Of a stretch of DNA of 64,000 bases, positions 8,126-17,211 are shown piece by piece. Source of the stretch: Streptosporangium amethystogenes (GTDB lineage Bacteria > Actinomycetota > Actinomycetes > Streptosporangiales > Streptosporangiaceae); the NCBI RefSeq assembly GCF_000721075.1, contig NZ_JOEQ01000001.1, forward strand, positions 124,001 through 188,000, in the 5' to 3' direction. Position 1 is the stretch's first letter. Every line of letters begins with the position of its first letter. A model generated the notes under the pieces. It did no database searches and was not told the origin of the DNA. It saw only the letters and a program-made list of their open reading frames with translations. Both the position numbers and the translations under genes were made by a program.

Positions 8126-10626
8126 TCCCGTACCGGAGCCCCTCCGGCCGGAGCGCTCCTCTGGGGGATGACGGACAGGGCTCCCCCACTGTCCACCACG
8201 GCGAGGTCCCCCGACAGGTCCGTCCGGTGGACGCGCACACCGAGCCGGTACAGCGTGGCCAGGGTCGACGGGGCGGGATGACCGTAGTCGTTGTCCGCCC
8301 CCACACTGATGAGGGCGGCACGAGCACCGACGGCGGCGAAGAAGGCCGGGTCGTACCTGCCGGATCCGTGATGCGGAACCTTGAGGATCTCGGCGGGCGG
8401 CAGGCCCCTGCGGAGCAGCTCCGCCTGGGCCTCGGTCTCGATGTCACCGCTGAGCAGAGCCGACCCCGCGGCCCAGCGAACATGCACCACGACGCTGGCG
8501 TTGTTGACGGCCGCTCCCTTCCCCGCGCCGGCCAGGGACACCTCGGCCACCGGGCCGACGACCGTCAGCTCGGAGGGCCCGAACCGCCAGCTCGCCCCCG
8601 GACTCGCCGCCCACTCGACCACATGGCGGCGGGCGAGATCCTCGCTCAGCCTCGCCCCCTCGTGCTCCGCGGCATCGTCTCCGGTGCCGCGCGGGGTCAC
8701 CAGCACCGCTCCCACCACACGCCCGCGGAAGACGCCGTCGAGCCCTCCCACATGGTCGAGGTGCGGATGGGTGAGGATGACCAGCGGCACCTCCCCGATT
8801 CCCATGGAACGCAGGCAGCGGTCCACCCGGACGGGATCGGGCCCCGTGTCCACCACCACGGCTCGCCCGGGCCCTGCCGCGACCAGCAACGCGTCTCCCT
8901 GGCCGACATCGCAGGCCACCAGCAACCATCCGCGAGGCGGCCGGCGAGTCACGATCGGCGCGGCCACCGTCACGGCGAGAACCAGGCCGGCGACGGCCGC
9001 CAGGGCGATCAGGCGCATTCCCCGGTGCCGCAGCACCAGCACGGCGAGCGGGACGGCAGCGGCCAGCAGGAGCAGCCCGGTGACACCGCCCGGCCACGGG
9101 AGCACGCCCAACGGGAGCCCAGCGGTGTGCCCGGCCACCTCGATGATCCATCCGGTGGCCAGACCCGCCGGCCGGACCAGCAGCTGAGCGAGCCCCATGT
9201 GCAGGGGGGCGACCAGCGCCACCACGAAGCCGAGCAGGGTGGCCGGAGCCACAGCCGGGCCCGCGAGCAGGTTGGCCGGGATCGCCACCGGTGCGAGCTG
9301 CCCGGACATCAGGACCAGGACCGGGGTGACGGCGGCCTGGGCCGCGGCGGCCACGGCGATCGCCTCCGCCGCCCATCGGGGCATTCGGGTCGAGAGCCGA
9401 TCGCGCCAGCGCGGTGCGAGGACCAGGATGCCCGCGGTGGCGAAGACCGACAGGGCGAAGCCGTAGGAGCGGGCGAGGTCGGGGACAAAGAAGATCAGCC
9501 CCAGAACCGTCGCCGACAGAGCAGCGACGCCGTCGCGCGAGCGGCCCGTACCGAGTGCCACGGCGGCGACCCCGCCCATCAGGAGAGCCCTGAGCACGCT
9601 GGGCGAGGGCCGGGCGACGACCGAGAAGGCGACCATGGCCGAGATCGCCAGCACCGCCCGCGCTGCGAGCGGCAAACCGGCCATCCTGGCCATCGCGACC
9701 GCCGCACCGGCCACGACGGCGAGGTTCGCACCGGAGACGGCGAGCAGGTGGCTGAGGCCGGCCGCCTTGAAGTCGGCTCTGACCTGGTCGTCCATCCGGG
9801 TCACGTCACCGACCACCAGGCCGGGCAGCAGCCCGCGCTGCGCCGGCGGCAACACCTCGGCCGCCTTCCTCAGCCCCGATCTGAGCACTCCGGCCGCGCG
9901 TTGCTCCCAGGAGGGTCCGCTCAGGACTCGCGGCGCCCCTCTGACCAGCACCACCGCCGCGAGCAGCTCACCGGGGTCCGCCGGGCCGAAGCGCCCGCTG
10001 ACCTCGACCCGCTGGCTGGGCAGCAGCGAGCGCCACTCCGCGCCGGAGACGAAAAGCAGCACCGGAGCCCGCAGCGTCACCCTGTCCGCTCCCGTCCCGA
10101 CCGCCTCGACCCGGGCGGGCACCACGAAGCTCTCCCGTCGGAACAGCCCGCCACGCCGGGCCACCTCCCGGGGGTCGTCGGTCACCACCGCTTCCGCCAC
10201 CGCCGAGGCGTGCCTTCCGGCCAGCTCGGCGACCGGTCCCGTACCGGCCGCGTGCACCCGGAAGGCCACCGACCCGGCCACCGCGGCCGCGCACCCCAGA
10301 ACCGCGATCACCGCGTTACGCCAGCCCGCCGTCCTCCCCGCCCGGACCAGAACAGCCACGGCCAGGGCAGCGGCGGCCGTGAGAGCGGCCACCACGGCAC
10401 CCGTCGCCGCCGGACAGCCCAGCAGGACGAGAGCGGTCACCCACGATGCCGCCGCGGGCAGGAGCAGATGCGCGGCATGCGCGCCCCACCCCTTTCCGGG
10501 ACTCCCGAAACCACCGGCCTTCCCGGGAGCACCGGAACCATCAGGGCCCTCGGTGTCCCCGGCGCACTCGACCCCGACGACCGGGCCGGCTCGCATCGCG
10601 ACCGCCCTCCCCGACCGGCGGATCAC
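8122..10626 (-). CDS. comEC: ComEC/Rec2 family DNA-uptake membrane channel
   Basis: An 834-aa inner-membrane protein expected to form the channel for single-stranded DNA entry. After a poorly conserved start come many hydrophobic segments, the competence domain (LLAVSGANLAVVAGAA, PSPSVLRALLM) and a C-terminal metallo-beta-lactamase-type domain with HPHLDHVGG. The N-terminal OB-like DUF4131 region is present. Its GTG start (10624-10626) overlaps the comEA stop in GTGA, so translation is probably coupled. The role in actinobacteria is largely inferred, because natural transformation is rarely shown in these organisms. Residues 20-50 are Gly/Pro-rich and the true start might lie further in. Confidence 0.92.
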   Translation of the reverse strand: MIRRSGRAVAMRAGPVVGVECAGDTEGPDGSGAPGKAGGFGSPGKGWGAHAAHLLLPAAASWVTALVLLGCPAATGAVVAALTAAAALAVAVLVRAGRTAGWRNAVIAVLGCAAAVAGSVAFRVHAAGTGPVAELAGRHASAVAEAVVTDDPREVARRGGLFRRESFVVPARVEAVGTGADRVTLRAPVLLFVSGAEWRSLLPSQRVEVSGRFGPADPGELLAAVVLVRGAPRVLSGPSWEQRAAGVLRSGLRKAAEVLPPAQRGLLPGLVVGDVTRMDDQVRADFKAAGLSHLLAVSGANLAVVAGAAVAMARMAGLPLAARAVLAISAMVAFSVVARPSPSVLRALLMGGVAAVALGTGRSRDGVAALSATVLGLIFFVPDLARSYGFALSVFATAGILVLAPRWRDRLSTRMPRWAAEAIAVAAAAQAAVTPVLVLMSGQLAPVAIPANLLAGPAVAPATLLGFVVALVAPLHMGLAQLLVRPAGLATGWIIEVAGHTAGLPLGVLPWPGGVTGLLLLAAAVPLAVLVLRHRGMRLIALAAVAGLVLAVTVAAPIVTRRPPRGWLLVACDVGQGDALLVAAGPGRAVVVDTGPDPVRVDRCLRSMGIGEVPLVILTHPHLDHVGGLDGVFRGRVVGAVLVTPRGTGDDAAEHEGARLSEDLARRHVVEWAASPGASWRFGPSELTVVGPVAEVSLAGAGKGAAVNNASVVVHVRWAAGSALLSGDIETEAQAELLRRGLPPAEILKVPHHGSGRYDPAFFAAVGARAALISVGADNDYGHPAPSTLATLYRLGVRVHRTDLSGDLAVVDSGGALSVIPQRSAPAGGAPVRD

Positions 10627-11600
10627 ACCCGGACCCTGTCGCGCATCTCGGCGTACTTACGGTCACCTATGCCGCTCACGTCTCGGAGCTGCTCAACGGC
10701 GCGGAAGCCGCCATGGGCGGCGCGGTACTCGATGATGCGCCGGGCGAGCACCTCGCCCACGCCCGGTAGCCGCTCAAGCTGCTCGGCCGTGGCCGTGTTG
10801 AGGTCGACGACGGCGGTGGCCGGGTCCGCCGGATCCACCGGGGCGGGTGCCGTCGCGACGGCGGTGCCGGTCGAGCCGACGACGATCTGCTCGCCGTCGA
10901 CGAGCTTGCGCGCGAGGTTGAGAGAACCCGTGGCGGCCGCCCCGCGAACGCCCCCGGCCGCCTGGACCGCGTCGGCGACCCGGGAACCTCCGGGCAACGT
11001 GATCACCCCGGGGCGACGGACCTTGCCGGTCACGTGAACTGTCAGCTCGGTGGCCGGCCCGGGCCGGGCCCGTGCGGCATTGACAGGCTCCGACAGCGGA
11101 GCCCCGGAGATCGGTGCCGGTGGGGCCAGCGGCTCGGGCTCGGGCTGGGACCTCCAGGCATACACGCCGCCGGCGACGGCGGCCGTCAGGGCGACGAGCA
11201 GCAGGAGGCGCAGCCCCGGCCTGCCCGGACCGAGAGTCTGTCCCTGTGCGGCCACGACCCTGCGCAGTGCCTCGAAGGCCGGGGGAGGCGGCATGGAACG
11301 CATACGCGCGGCGGGACCGTCGAGGGAGGCGACATCCTGCGGCCGGCCCTGCCCACCGGACCACGCATCCCCCACCGAACAGGGCAGACCGGCCTCGGCC
11401 TCCCCGTGAGAGAGCGGATCTCCCGAATCGGCAGGGCCTACCGGCCGGAACGGCGAGAACCGACCGTAGGGCAGCGGCAGGGCAAGCAGGTCGGCCGACC
11501 TGCGGGGGAGGGGCACGGCGGTCGGTGATCCGCGCCCTGTCAGGATCCGCAGCCGCGACTCGGCTCGGAGCCGCTCGATGTTCTGGCCTGTGGTCCGCAC
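10623..11600 (-). CDS. comEA: ComEA-like DNA-binding protein (SLBB plus helix-hairpin-helix)
   Basis: A 325-aa protein with a long low-complexity cytoplasmic N-terminus, one membrane segment near residues 130-150 (LRLLLLVALTAAVAGGVYAW), an SLBB domain (VTGKVRRPGVITLPGGSRV) and a C-terminal helix-hairpin-helix pair (LNTATAEQLERLPGVGEVLA and VEQLRDVSGIGDRKY). This is the ComEA architecture: it binds incoming double-stranded DNA outside the membrane and hands it to ComEC. The N-terminal 100 residues are longer than in most relatives, so the start may lie downstream, for example MRSMPPPPAFE. Confidence 0.9.
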   Translation of the reverse strand: MRTTGQNIERLRAESRLRILTGRGSPTAVPLPRRSADLLALPLPYGRFSPFRPVGPADSGDPLSHGEAEAGLPCSVGDAWSGGQGRPQDVASLDGPAARMRSMPPPPAFEALRRVVAAQGQTLGPGRPGLRLLLLVALTAAVAGGVYAWRSQPEPEPLAPPAPISGAPLSEPVNAARARPGPATELTVHVTGKVRRPGVITLPGGSRVADAVQAAGGVRGAAATGSLNLARKLVDGEQIVVGSTGTAVATAPAPVDPADPATAVVDLNTATAEQLERLPGVGEVLARRIIEYRAAHGGFRAVEQLRDVSGIGDRKYAEMRDRVRV

Positions 11601-11709
11601 CCGCAGGACGCTACGGGGGCGACACCGGGAACATCCTCACCGAACACCGTTCTGTGGATATCCGGCCGACCGTACGGCCGGGTTGTGGACGGCGCCCCGC
11701 CCGCAGGGG

Positions 11710-12561
11710 TCAGGAGGACGGGAAGGAGACGGTGATACCGAGCATCCCGGGGCCGACGTGGGCGCCGATGACCGAACCGACCTCGACGACTGTGACCTCG
11801 ACGAGTGCGGGGATGCGCCGGGGCAGGCGCGCCGCCAGTGCCTCGGCACGGGCCCCGGCGCCGAGATGCTGGACGGCGACCTCCACCGGGGCGGTGCCCG
11901 CGGCCTCGACCGCGAGATCCTCAAGACGGGCGATGGCCCGGCTCGCCGTACGGACCTTCTCCAGGGGGACGATCGCGCCGTCACGGATGTGCAGGATCGG
12001 TTTGATCATCAATGCCGAGCCGAGGAGGGTCGCCGCCGCACCGATCCGGCCTCCCTTGCGCAGGTACTCCAGCGTGTCGACATAGAAGAAGCTGCGGGTC
12101 GACTCCGCGCGGCTGCGGGCGGCATCCGCCACCTCCGTCCGGGTCGCGCCCGCCGCGGCGGCACCCGCGGCGGTGAGGACGGGGAATCCCAGGCCCATGG
12201 CGATGGACCTGCTGTCGATGACGTCGACCGGAACCGGTGAATCCTCGGCTCCCGCGCGGGCGGCCTCGACCGTGCCGGACATCTCCGCCGACAGATGGAT
12301 GGAGACGATGCCGGTCGCGCCCCGGGCCGCCGCCTGGTCGTAGGCGTCCGCGAAACGCCGCGGGGCGGGCCTGGAGGTCGTCACCGGAGCCCGCCCCCCG
12401 AACACGTCGTCCATGCCCGCGTCGTCGAGTCGAGCCATGTCGTCGAGCGACCTGCCTCCCAGGACCACCTGGAGCGGTACCACGATGATCCCCAGGCGGG
12501 AGACCTGCTCTCGCGGAAGGTAGGCGGTGGAGTCGGTGACGACGGCGACCGATGGCGACAT
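11710..12561 (-). CDS. DegV family fatty-acid-binding protein
   Basis: A 283-aa cytoplasmic DegV protein. It opens with SVAVVTDSTAYLP and has PVTTSRPAP, IHLSAEMSGT and DTLEYLRKGGRIG, which build the fatty-acid pocket. Homologues (FakB) present fatty acids to the kinase FakA. No fakA is in this window, so the pathway here is inferred. It is the first gene of the minus-strand run leading to comEA, comEC and holA, separated from comEA by about 110 bases. Confidence 0.92.
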   Translation of the reverse strand: MSPSVAVVTDSTAYLPREQVSRLGIIVVPLQVVLGGRSLDDMARLDDAGMDDVFGGRAPVTTSRPAPRRFADAYDQAAARGATGIVSIHLSAEMSGTVEAARAGAEDSPVPVDVIDSRSIAMGLGFPVLTAAGAAAAGATRTEVADAARSRAESTRSFFYVDTLEYLRKGGRIGAAATLLGSALMIKPILHIRDGAIVPLEKVRTASRAIARLEDLAVEAAGTAPVEVAVQHLGAGARAEALAARLPRRIPALVEVTVVEVGSVIGAHVGPGMLGITVSFPSS

Positions 12562-12619
12562 GTCCAGAGGTTACTCGGAGAAGATCAGACGAAGAAGGCC
12601 AAAGGCACGGACATCGGAC

Positions 12620-13828
12620 CTACTGGACGGGGGTGCCTCCACGCCAGACCCGGCGAGGCTTGAGGCCGAAGGCCCAGGCGAAGGCGCCCTCGTGGTCGGC
12701 GTCCCACTGGACGATGTCGGCCAGGCGGCCCGGGGCGAGAACACCACGGTCGGAAGCCCCGAGGACCGTGGCACCGCCGAGGGTGGCGGCGCGAAGGGCG
12801 TCGCCGACGCTCATGCCGAAGGCCGCCACCGCGAGGCTGATGACCAGTGACATCGAGGTGATGCCGCAGTGGCCCGGGTTGTGATCGCTGCCGAGGGCCA
12901 CGGTGACCCCCTGGGCGAGCATCCGGCGGACGGGAGGCAGGCTGCCACGCTGAAGGGCGGTTCCCGGGCAGACCACGGCGGGGACTCCGTAACGGGCCAG
13001 GATCGCGATGTCCTCGTCGGTGGTGTGGTGGAGCAGGTCGGCGGAGGCGCAGCCGAGTTCGGCGGCGAGCTGGACGGCGCCCCGGCGGGTGTACGCGCCG
13101 GCGTGCACGCGGGGCTGCAGACCGACGTTGCGCCCGGAGGCCAGGACCCAGCGGGCCTCCTCCGCGGTGAAGTGCCCCTCGTCGCAGTAGACGTCGACGC
13201 TGTCTGCCCCCGCCGCCGCCGCGTCGGCGCACCAGGAGCCCACGGCCTCGACGTAGTCGCGCTGGCGGCCGAAGTATTCGGGCGGGACGACGTGCGCGGC
13301 CATGAAGGTCACGTGCACCCGCGGCATCATCGGCTCCTTCTCCAGCTCGCGCAGGAGCCGCACGTCGGCGAGTTCGCCGTCGCGGGTGAGGTGGTAGCCG
13401 GTTTTGGCCTCGATGGTGGTGGTGCCGCTGAGCAGCCACTCTCGGAGTCGCTCACGGACACCGTTGCAGAGCGTCCAGGGATCGGTGCCCCGGGTGACCG
13501 TCACGGTGGAACCGATGCCGCCGCCCGCCGCGGTGATCGCGGAGGGGGTGGAACCACCGGAGCGCATCGCCATCTCGGCGTAGCGGTTGCCCGCGTAGAC
13601 CGGATGGGTGTGCGCGTCGATCAGACCTGGGGTGACCAGCGCGCCGCCCAGGTTCTCCACGTGGTCGACGTCGACGATGTCGTCGACGACGCCGGGCACG
13701 CTCTGCGGCAGATCCGCGGCTCGGCCGACCCAGGCGATCCTGTCGTTGTGAACAAGGATCGCCGCGTTGCTGAACACATCGTTTCCGGTCCAGAGCCGGC
13801 CGATGTTGGTCAGAAGGCGGACCGTCAT
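12620..13828 (-). CDS. hutI: Imidazolonepropionase
   Basis: Third enzyme of histidine degradation: hydrolyses 4-imidazolone-5-propionate to N-formimino-L-glutamate. The 402-aa amidohydrolase has the metal-binding HTH of GLIDAHTHPVYAG, plus KTGYHL, VYCDEGHF, LLHHTTDEDI and GSDHNPGHCG. The length is normal. The other hut genes are not within the window downstream; hutU and hutH may be elsewhere. The start is ATG 13826-13828. The preceding 61-codon open frame that overlaps it by four bases does not look coding. Confidence 0.93.
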   Translation of the reverse strand: MTVRLLTNIGRLWTGNDVFSNAAILVHNDRIAWVGRAADLPQSVPGVVDDIVDVDHVENLGGALVTPGLIDAHTHPVYAGNRYAEMAMRSGGSTPSAITAAGGGIGSTVTVTRGTDPWTLCNGVRERLREWLLSGTTTIEAKTGYHLTRDGELADVRLLRELEKEPMMPRVHVTFMAAHVVPPEYFGRQRDYVEAVGSWCADAAAAGADSVDVYCDEGHFTAEEARWVLASGRNVGLQPRVHAGAYTRRGAVQLAAELGCASADLLHHTTDEDIAILARYGVPAVVCPGTALQRGSLPPVRRMLAQGVTVALGSDHNPGHCGITSMSLVISLAVAAFGMSVGDALRAATLGGATVLGASDRGVLAPGRLADIVQWDADHEGAFAWAFGLKPRRVWRGGTPVQ

Positions 13829-14574
13829 CGCATCACCGCCTTGTGTTCAGGGGAAGACGCTTGGAGGAGGACCACACCCGGACGGGACGAGTCGCCCCTG
13901 ACACTGCCGGGCACCGTGCCCTTCAAGCCCGCTGTGACTCCGGACGGCATCGGGGGTCTCCTGCTCTCATCCGCGTATCTGTTGTGCGGCGACAGTATCG
14001 CCAAGATCATGATCGGGCGATTTCAGTTCAGTTACGTTATTTCACAAGTCGGCCCGCTGTACAGGCTAATTGGGAAGAACGCCGCCTCGCCGCGACCGCA
14101 CCTCGCCCGCCGACTCGGCGGTCACGCGTGACGTTGAACACCTTTCCACAGCTCAGACTACTTCTTCATCGTCCGTAACAGTAGTCACCAGAGCAACTTG
14201 CGTCATAACATCTCGCTAGATTTGCCTTATGGTAGCAATCTAAACCCCGGCCGACCACTGCGGCTTTCGCGGCTTTTGTACGTTTTCCCGGCCACAGTGC
14301 ACCTCAGAGAGCCGTCCAGCGCAAGCCCCATCATTGAAACGCGATTCGCGATCAACCTAGGCTGGTAATCGGGAGGATCGGGTCATGGTCCTTGACCGCC
14401 TCCACCCTGACGGCAGGCCGTCGCGTCCCTCTGAGGGGGGCGCCCGGGGGCGACGGCTCGACATCCCGGCTCCTGGCCGCAAGCCACCCACCAAGTCCGG
14501 AAAAGGCCATGGGCAAGACACTCCGGGTAGCCTTTCCTGCGAGTTGTCCCCAGGTCACACATGTAGGAGTTGTC
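13829..14574. other. 746-base region between hutI and the stressosome operon
   Basis: No convincing gene. About 14,020-14,360 is visibly more AT-rich than the surroundings, as expected for divergent promoters, but I could not fix a clear -35/-10 pair. From 14,360 to 14,570 the sequence is GC-rich again with many short complementary segments, so a long structured leader on the rsbR transcript is possible. No known riboswitch was recognised. A ribosome site GGGAGG with ATG at 14385 opens a frame that does not read like protein. Confidence 0.5.
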
Positions 14575-15438
14575 TTGTCCGTCCACACGGACGCCGGCCG
14601 GCGTCGCATCGAAGAACTTCTTCAGGAGCACGAAGGCCGTGTCCTCAAGCGCTGGCTTGAGATCGCCGTCTCCTCCACCAGCAACCAGGTGGATCGCGGA
14701 GGGCTGGCCGACCAGCTGCGCGAGCTCTACCAGTCGCTGCGTCAGTCGTTCGGCAGCTCCGGCGACCTCAGCGACCTGCGCGGCCTCCTCGCTGAACTCT
14801 CCCGCGACCGCGCCCGCCAGGGGTTCACCCCGACCGAGACCGCGGTCGTGGTGTTCGGCCTGAAGGAGGCGCTCTACGAGACCGTCGAGGAGGACGGCTC
14901 CCCCGATGCCCTGCGAGGTTTCATCTGGTTCTCCCGGGTAATCGACGACCTCGGGCTCTTCACCGTGGAGAGCTACGCGACGGCCAGGGAGAAGATCATT
15001 ATCGACCAGGCGGAGCAGTTGCTGGAGCTGTCCACCCCGGTGGTCAAGCTCTGGGACGGCATCGTCGCGGTGCCGCTGGTCGGCACGCTCGACTCGGCCA
15101 GGACCCAGGTCGTCATGGAGAAGCTACTGCAGACGCTCGTCGACACCGGCTCCGAGCACGCGGTCATCGACATCACCGGGGTGCCGGCCGTGGACACCGA
15201 GGTCGCGCAGCACCTGCTCAAGACCGTGGTGGCGGCCCGGCTGATGGGCGCCGAGTGCGTGATCTCCGGCATCCGCCCGCAGATCGCCCACACCATCGTC
15301 ACCCTCGGCATCGAGTTCGGCGACATCGTGACCAAGGCCACGCTCGCCGACGCGCTGGCCCACACGTTGCGGGCGAGCGGCGTCAGGGTCGTCAAGGGCG
15401 GGGAGTCCCGCATCGCCGTACGGACGGTGGAGGCCTGA
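14575..15438 (+). CDS. rsbR: RsbR-type stressosome scaffold and sensor
   Basis: A 287-aa protein with an N-terminal sensory region (about 1-160, RsbRD-like: EELLQEHEGRVLKRWLE) and a C-terminal STAS domain. In the STAS part both phosphorylatable threonines of B. subtilis RsbR have counterparts: T208 in VPAVDTEV and T240 in RPQIAHTIV. RsbR and RsbS form the large stressosome shell that holds RsbT until stress. The start is TTG 14575, preceded by TAGGAG at the right distance; upstream in-frame starts give an unrelated Pro/Arg-rich extension. The stop overlaps the rsbS start (TGATG). Confidence 0.9.
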   Translation: MSVHTDAGRRRIEELLQEHEGRVLKRWLEIAVSSTSNQVDRGGLADQLRELYQSLRQSFGSSGDLSDLRGLLAELSRDRARQGFTPTETAVVVFGLKEALYETVEEDGSPDALRGFIWFSRVIDDLGLFTVESYATAREKIIIDQAEQLLELSTPVVKLWDGIVAVPLVGTLDSARTQVVMEKLLQTLVDTGSEHAVIDITGVPAVDTEVAQHLLKTVVAARLMGAECVISGIRPQIAHTIVTLGIEFGDIVTKATLADALAHTLRASGVRVVKGGESRIAVRTVEA

Positions 15439-15815
15439 TGGAACGCGTGCCAATCCTCAAACTCGGCGACATCCTGATCGTCTCCATCCAGATCGACCTG
15501 CAGGACATGAGCGTGCTCGCCCTCCAGGAGGACCTCTCCGAGAGGGTGGTCGCGACCGGCGCACGAGGGGTGATCATCGACATCACCGCCGTGGAGATCG
15601 TCGACTCCTTCATCGGCCGGATGCTGGCCACCATCGCGGCGATCTCCCGCATGCTCGACGCCGAGACGATCGTCGTCGGCATGCGCCCGGCGGTGGCGAT
15701 CACCCTCGTCGAACTCGGCCTCTCCCTCGGTGGCGTGCGCACAGCGCTCAATCTCGAGAAGGGTGTCGCCCTGCTGAACCAGATCGAAAACCAGACCCCT
15801 ACGGCCACCTGGTGA
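15438..15815 (+). CDS. rsbS: RsbS-type STAS antagonist
   Basis: A 125-aa single STAS domain protein. S57 in IVDSFIGRML corresponds to the serine of RsbS phosphorylated by RsbT. The rest (ITAVEIVDSF, GMRPAVAITLVELGL) matches RsbS closely. It would be the core stressosome subunit with RsbR. It overlaps rsbR by one base and rsbT by four bases (GTGA), so the three are made in coupled fashion. Confidence 0.92.
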   Translation: MERVPILKLGDILIVSIQIDLQDMSVLALQEDLSERVVATGARGVIIDITAVEIVDSFIGRMLATIAAISRMLDAETIVVGMRPAVAITLVELGLSLGGVRTALNLEKGVALLNQIENQTPTATW

Positions 15816-16213
15816 CGACCGCAGAGGAGTTGCCCATCAACGTCAACGGCGACGTCGTGCTGGTCCGCCAGCGCGTCAGGACCGTGGCCGTGAACGTGGG
15901 CCTGTCCCTGGTCGACCAGACCAAGGTGGTGACCGCGGCCAGCGAGCTAGCCCGCAACGCCCTGGTCTACGCGGGAGGAGGACAGGTGCGGGTCGAGGTC
16001 GTGCACAACGGGGTACGGCAGGGGCTACGAATGACCTTCAGCGACAACGGGCCCGGCATCCCGGACATCGAGCAGGCGCTGACCGACGGGTGGACCACCG
16101 GCAACGGCCTCGGCCTCGGCCTCAGCGGCTCCCGCCGTCTGGTCGACGAATTCGCCCTGGAGTCGACTCCCGGTGAGGGCACACTGATCACGGTGACGAA
16201 ATGGGCGCGCTGA
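15812..16213 (+). CDS. rsbT: RsbT-type switch serine kinase
   Basis: A 133-aa GHKL-fold kinase. The N box is ASELARNALVYAG (N49), the G1 motif is FSDNGPGIPDIE (D78) and the Gly-rich lid is GNGLGLGLSGSRRL. RsbT phosphorylates RsbR and RsbS, leaves the stressosome and activates a PP2C phosphatase. There is no classical rsbU next to it, but two PP2C-containing proteins lie downstream in the operon and are the likely targets. The GTG start lies in the rsbS stop, and the end overlaps the next gene by 13 bases. Confidence 0.92.
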   Translation: MTTAEELPINVNGDVVLVRQRVRTVAVNVGLSLVDQTKVVTAASELARNALVYAGGGQVRVEVVHNGVRQGLRMTFSDNGPGIPDIEQALTDGWTTGNGLGLGLSGSRRLVDEFALESTPGEGTLITVTKWAR

Positions 16214-17211
16214 TCCGCTCGCAGCACGACGTCTGGGTTCGCGCCGAGGACGCCAGCGCGATCGGTGCGCTCCGCCGTACCGCCGTGGCACTCGCCGAGA
16301 TCCGGGGATTCAGCGAGGAGGACACCGGACGGGTCGCCGTGGCGGTGAGCGAGGCCGCGTCGAACCTGGTGAAGCATGCGATCGAGGGGGTCATGCTGAT
16401 CCGGCCGCATCCCGAACTGGACTCGGCGATCGAGATTCTCGCGATCGACCGGGGGCCAGGGATGCACGACGTCTCCCGCGCCCTGCGCGACGGCTACTCC
16501 ACGGCGGGCACGCTCGGCATCGGGCTGGGGGGCATCGCCCGGATGGCCAGCGGATACGAGGTTCACTCCATGCCCGGCCGGGGAACGGTGCTCGGCATGT
16601 ACTTCGTCGCCCAGGACGCCCCGCTGCCTCCGTCCCAGGTGAGCGGCCTGACGCGCCCGATCGGCGAGGAAACCGTCTGCGGCGACGCCTTCGTGGTCAC
16701 CGAGACCGGTACCGCGAGGACCGTGATGCTCTGCGACGGCCTCGGCCACGGCCCCGCCGCCGCCCATGCCTCCCAGGAGGCGGTACGCCTGTTCCTGCGG
16801 CACGCGGACCTCGCACCGGTCACCGTCCTGGAGCGCATCCACGCCGGCCTGAGCCACACCAGGGGCGGCGCTGTCGCCGTGGCCCGTGTCGACGGTGCCG
16901 CGGGCACGGTGAGCTTCGCCGGCCTCGGTAACATCTCCGCGTGGATCGCCCACAGCGACAGCCGTCAGGGGATGATCTCGGTGCCGGGCATCGCCGGCCA
17001 CAAGGCCAGGACCCTGCGCCAGTACGAGTACACCGTGCCCCGGCACAGTGTCGTCCTGCTCCACTCCGACGGGCTGTCCGAGCGCTGGGACATCACCTCC
17101 TACCCCGGGCTCGTCACGCGCCTCCCCTCCGTCGTCGCCGGCACGTTGCTGCGTGAGGCCGGTACCCGCAGGGACGACGCCTGCGTGGTCGCCATCAGGC
17201 CGGGCGTATGA
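16201..17211 (+). CDS. Fused anti-sigma-type kinase and PP2C (SpoIIE/RsbX-like) phosphatase
   Basis: A 336-aa two-domain protein. Residues 1-138 form a GHKL/RsbW-RsbT-like kinase (SEAASNLVKHA with N55, AIDRGPGMHD with D83, TLGIGLGGIARM). Residues 150-336 form a PP2C/SpoIIE phosphatase (CGDAF, MLCDGLGHGP, RRDDACVV) of RsbX-like size. In B. subtilis RsbX removes phosphate from RsbR/RsbS and resets the stressosome. Here a kinase of the same family is fused to it, so one chain may both phosphorylate and dephosphorylate STAS partners. It overlaps rsbT and the next gene. Confidence 0.87.
   Translation: MGALIRSQHDVWVRAEDASAIGALRRTAVALAEIRGFSEEDTGRVAVAVSEAASNLVKHAIEGVMLIRPHPELDSAIEILAIDRGPGMHDVSRALRDGYSTAGTLGIGLGGIARMASGYEVHSMPGRGTVLGMYFVAQDAPLPPSQVSGLTRPIGEETVCGDAFVVTETGTARTVMLCDGLGHGPAAAHASQEAVRLFLRHADLAPVTVLERIHAGLSHTRGGAVAVARVDGAAGTVSFAGLGNISAWIAHSDSRQGMISVPGIAGHKARTLRQYEYTVPRHSVVLLHSDGLSERWDITSYPGLVTRLPSVVAGTLLREAGTRRDDACVVAIRPGV

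Noticed and set aside
6730..11037. 1435-codon plus-strand open frame
   Set aside because: It runs antisense through holA, comEC and comEA, whose motifs are clear. Long antisense frames are expected at this GC content and the translation is Arg/Gly/Pro/His-rich without domains.
13825..14010. 61-codon minus-strand frame overlapping the hutI start by four bases
   Set aside because: The ATGA overlap looks operon-like, but the sequence has no hydrophobic core or motif and no ribosome site. Probably chance.
14385..14660. 91-codon frame with a good ribosome site (GGGAGG) before rsbR
   Set aside because: The product is Arg/Pro/Ser-rich without pattern and overlaps rsbR in another frame; kept only as a possible decoy start in the leader.
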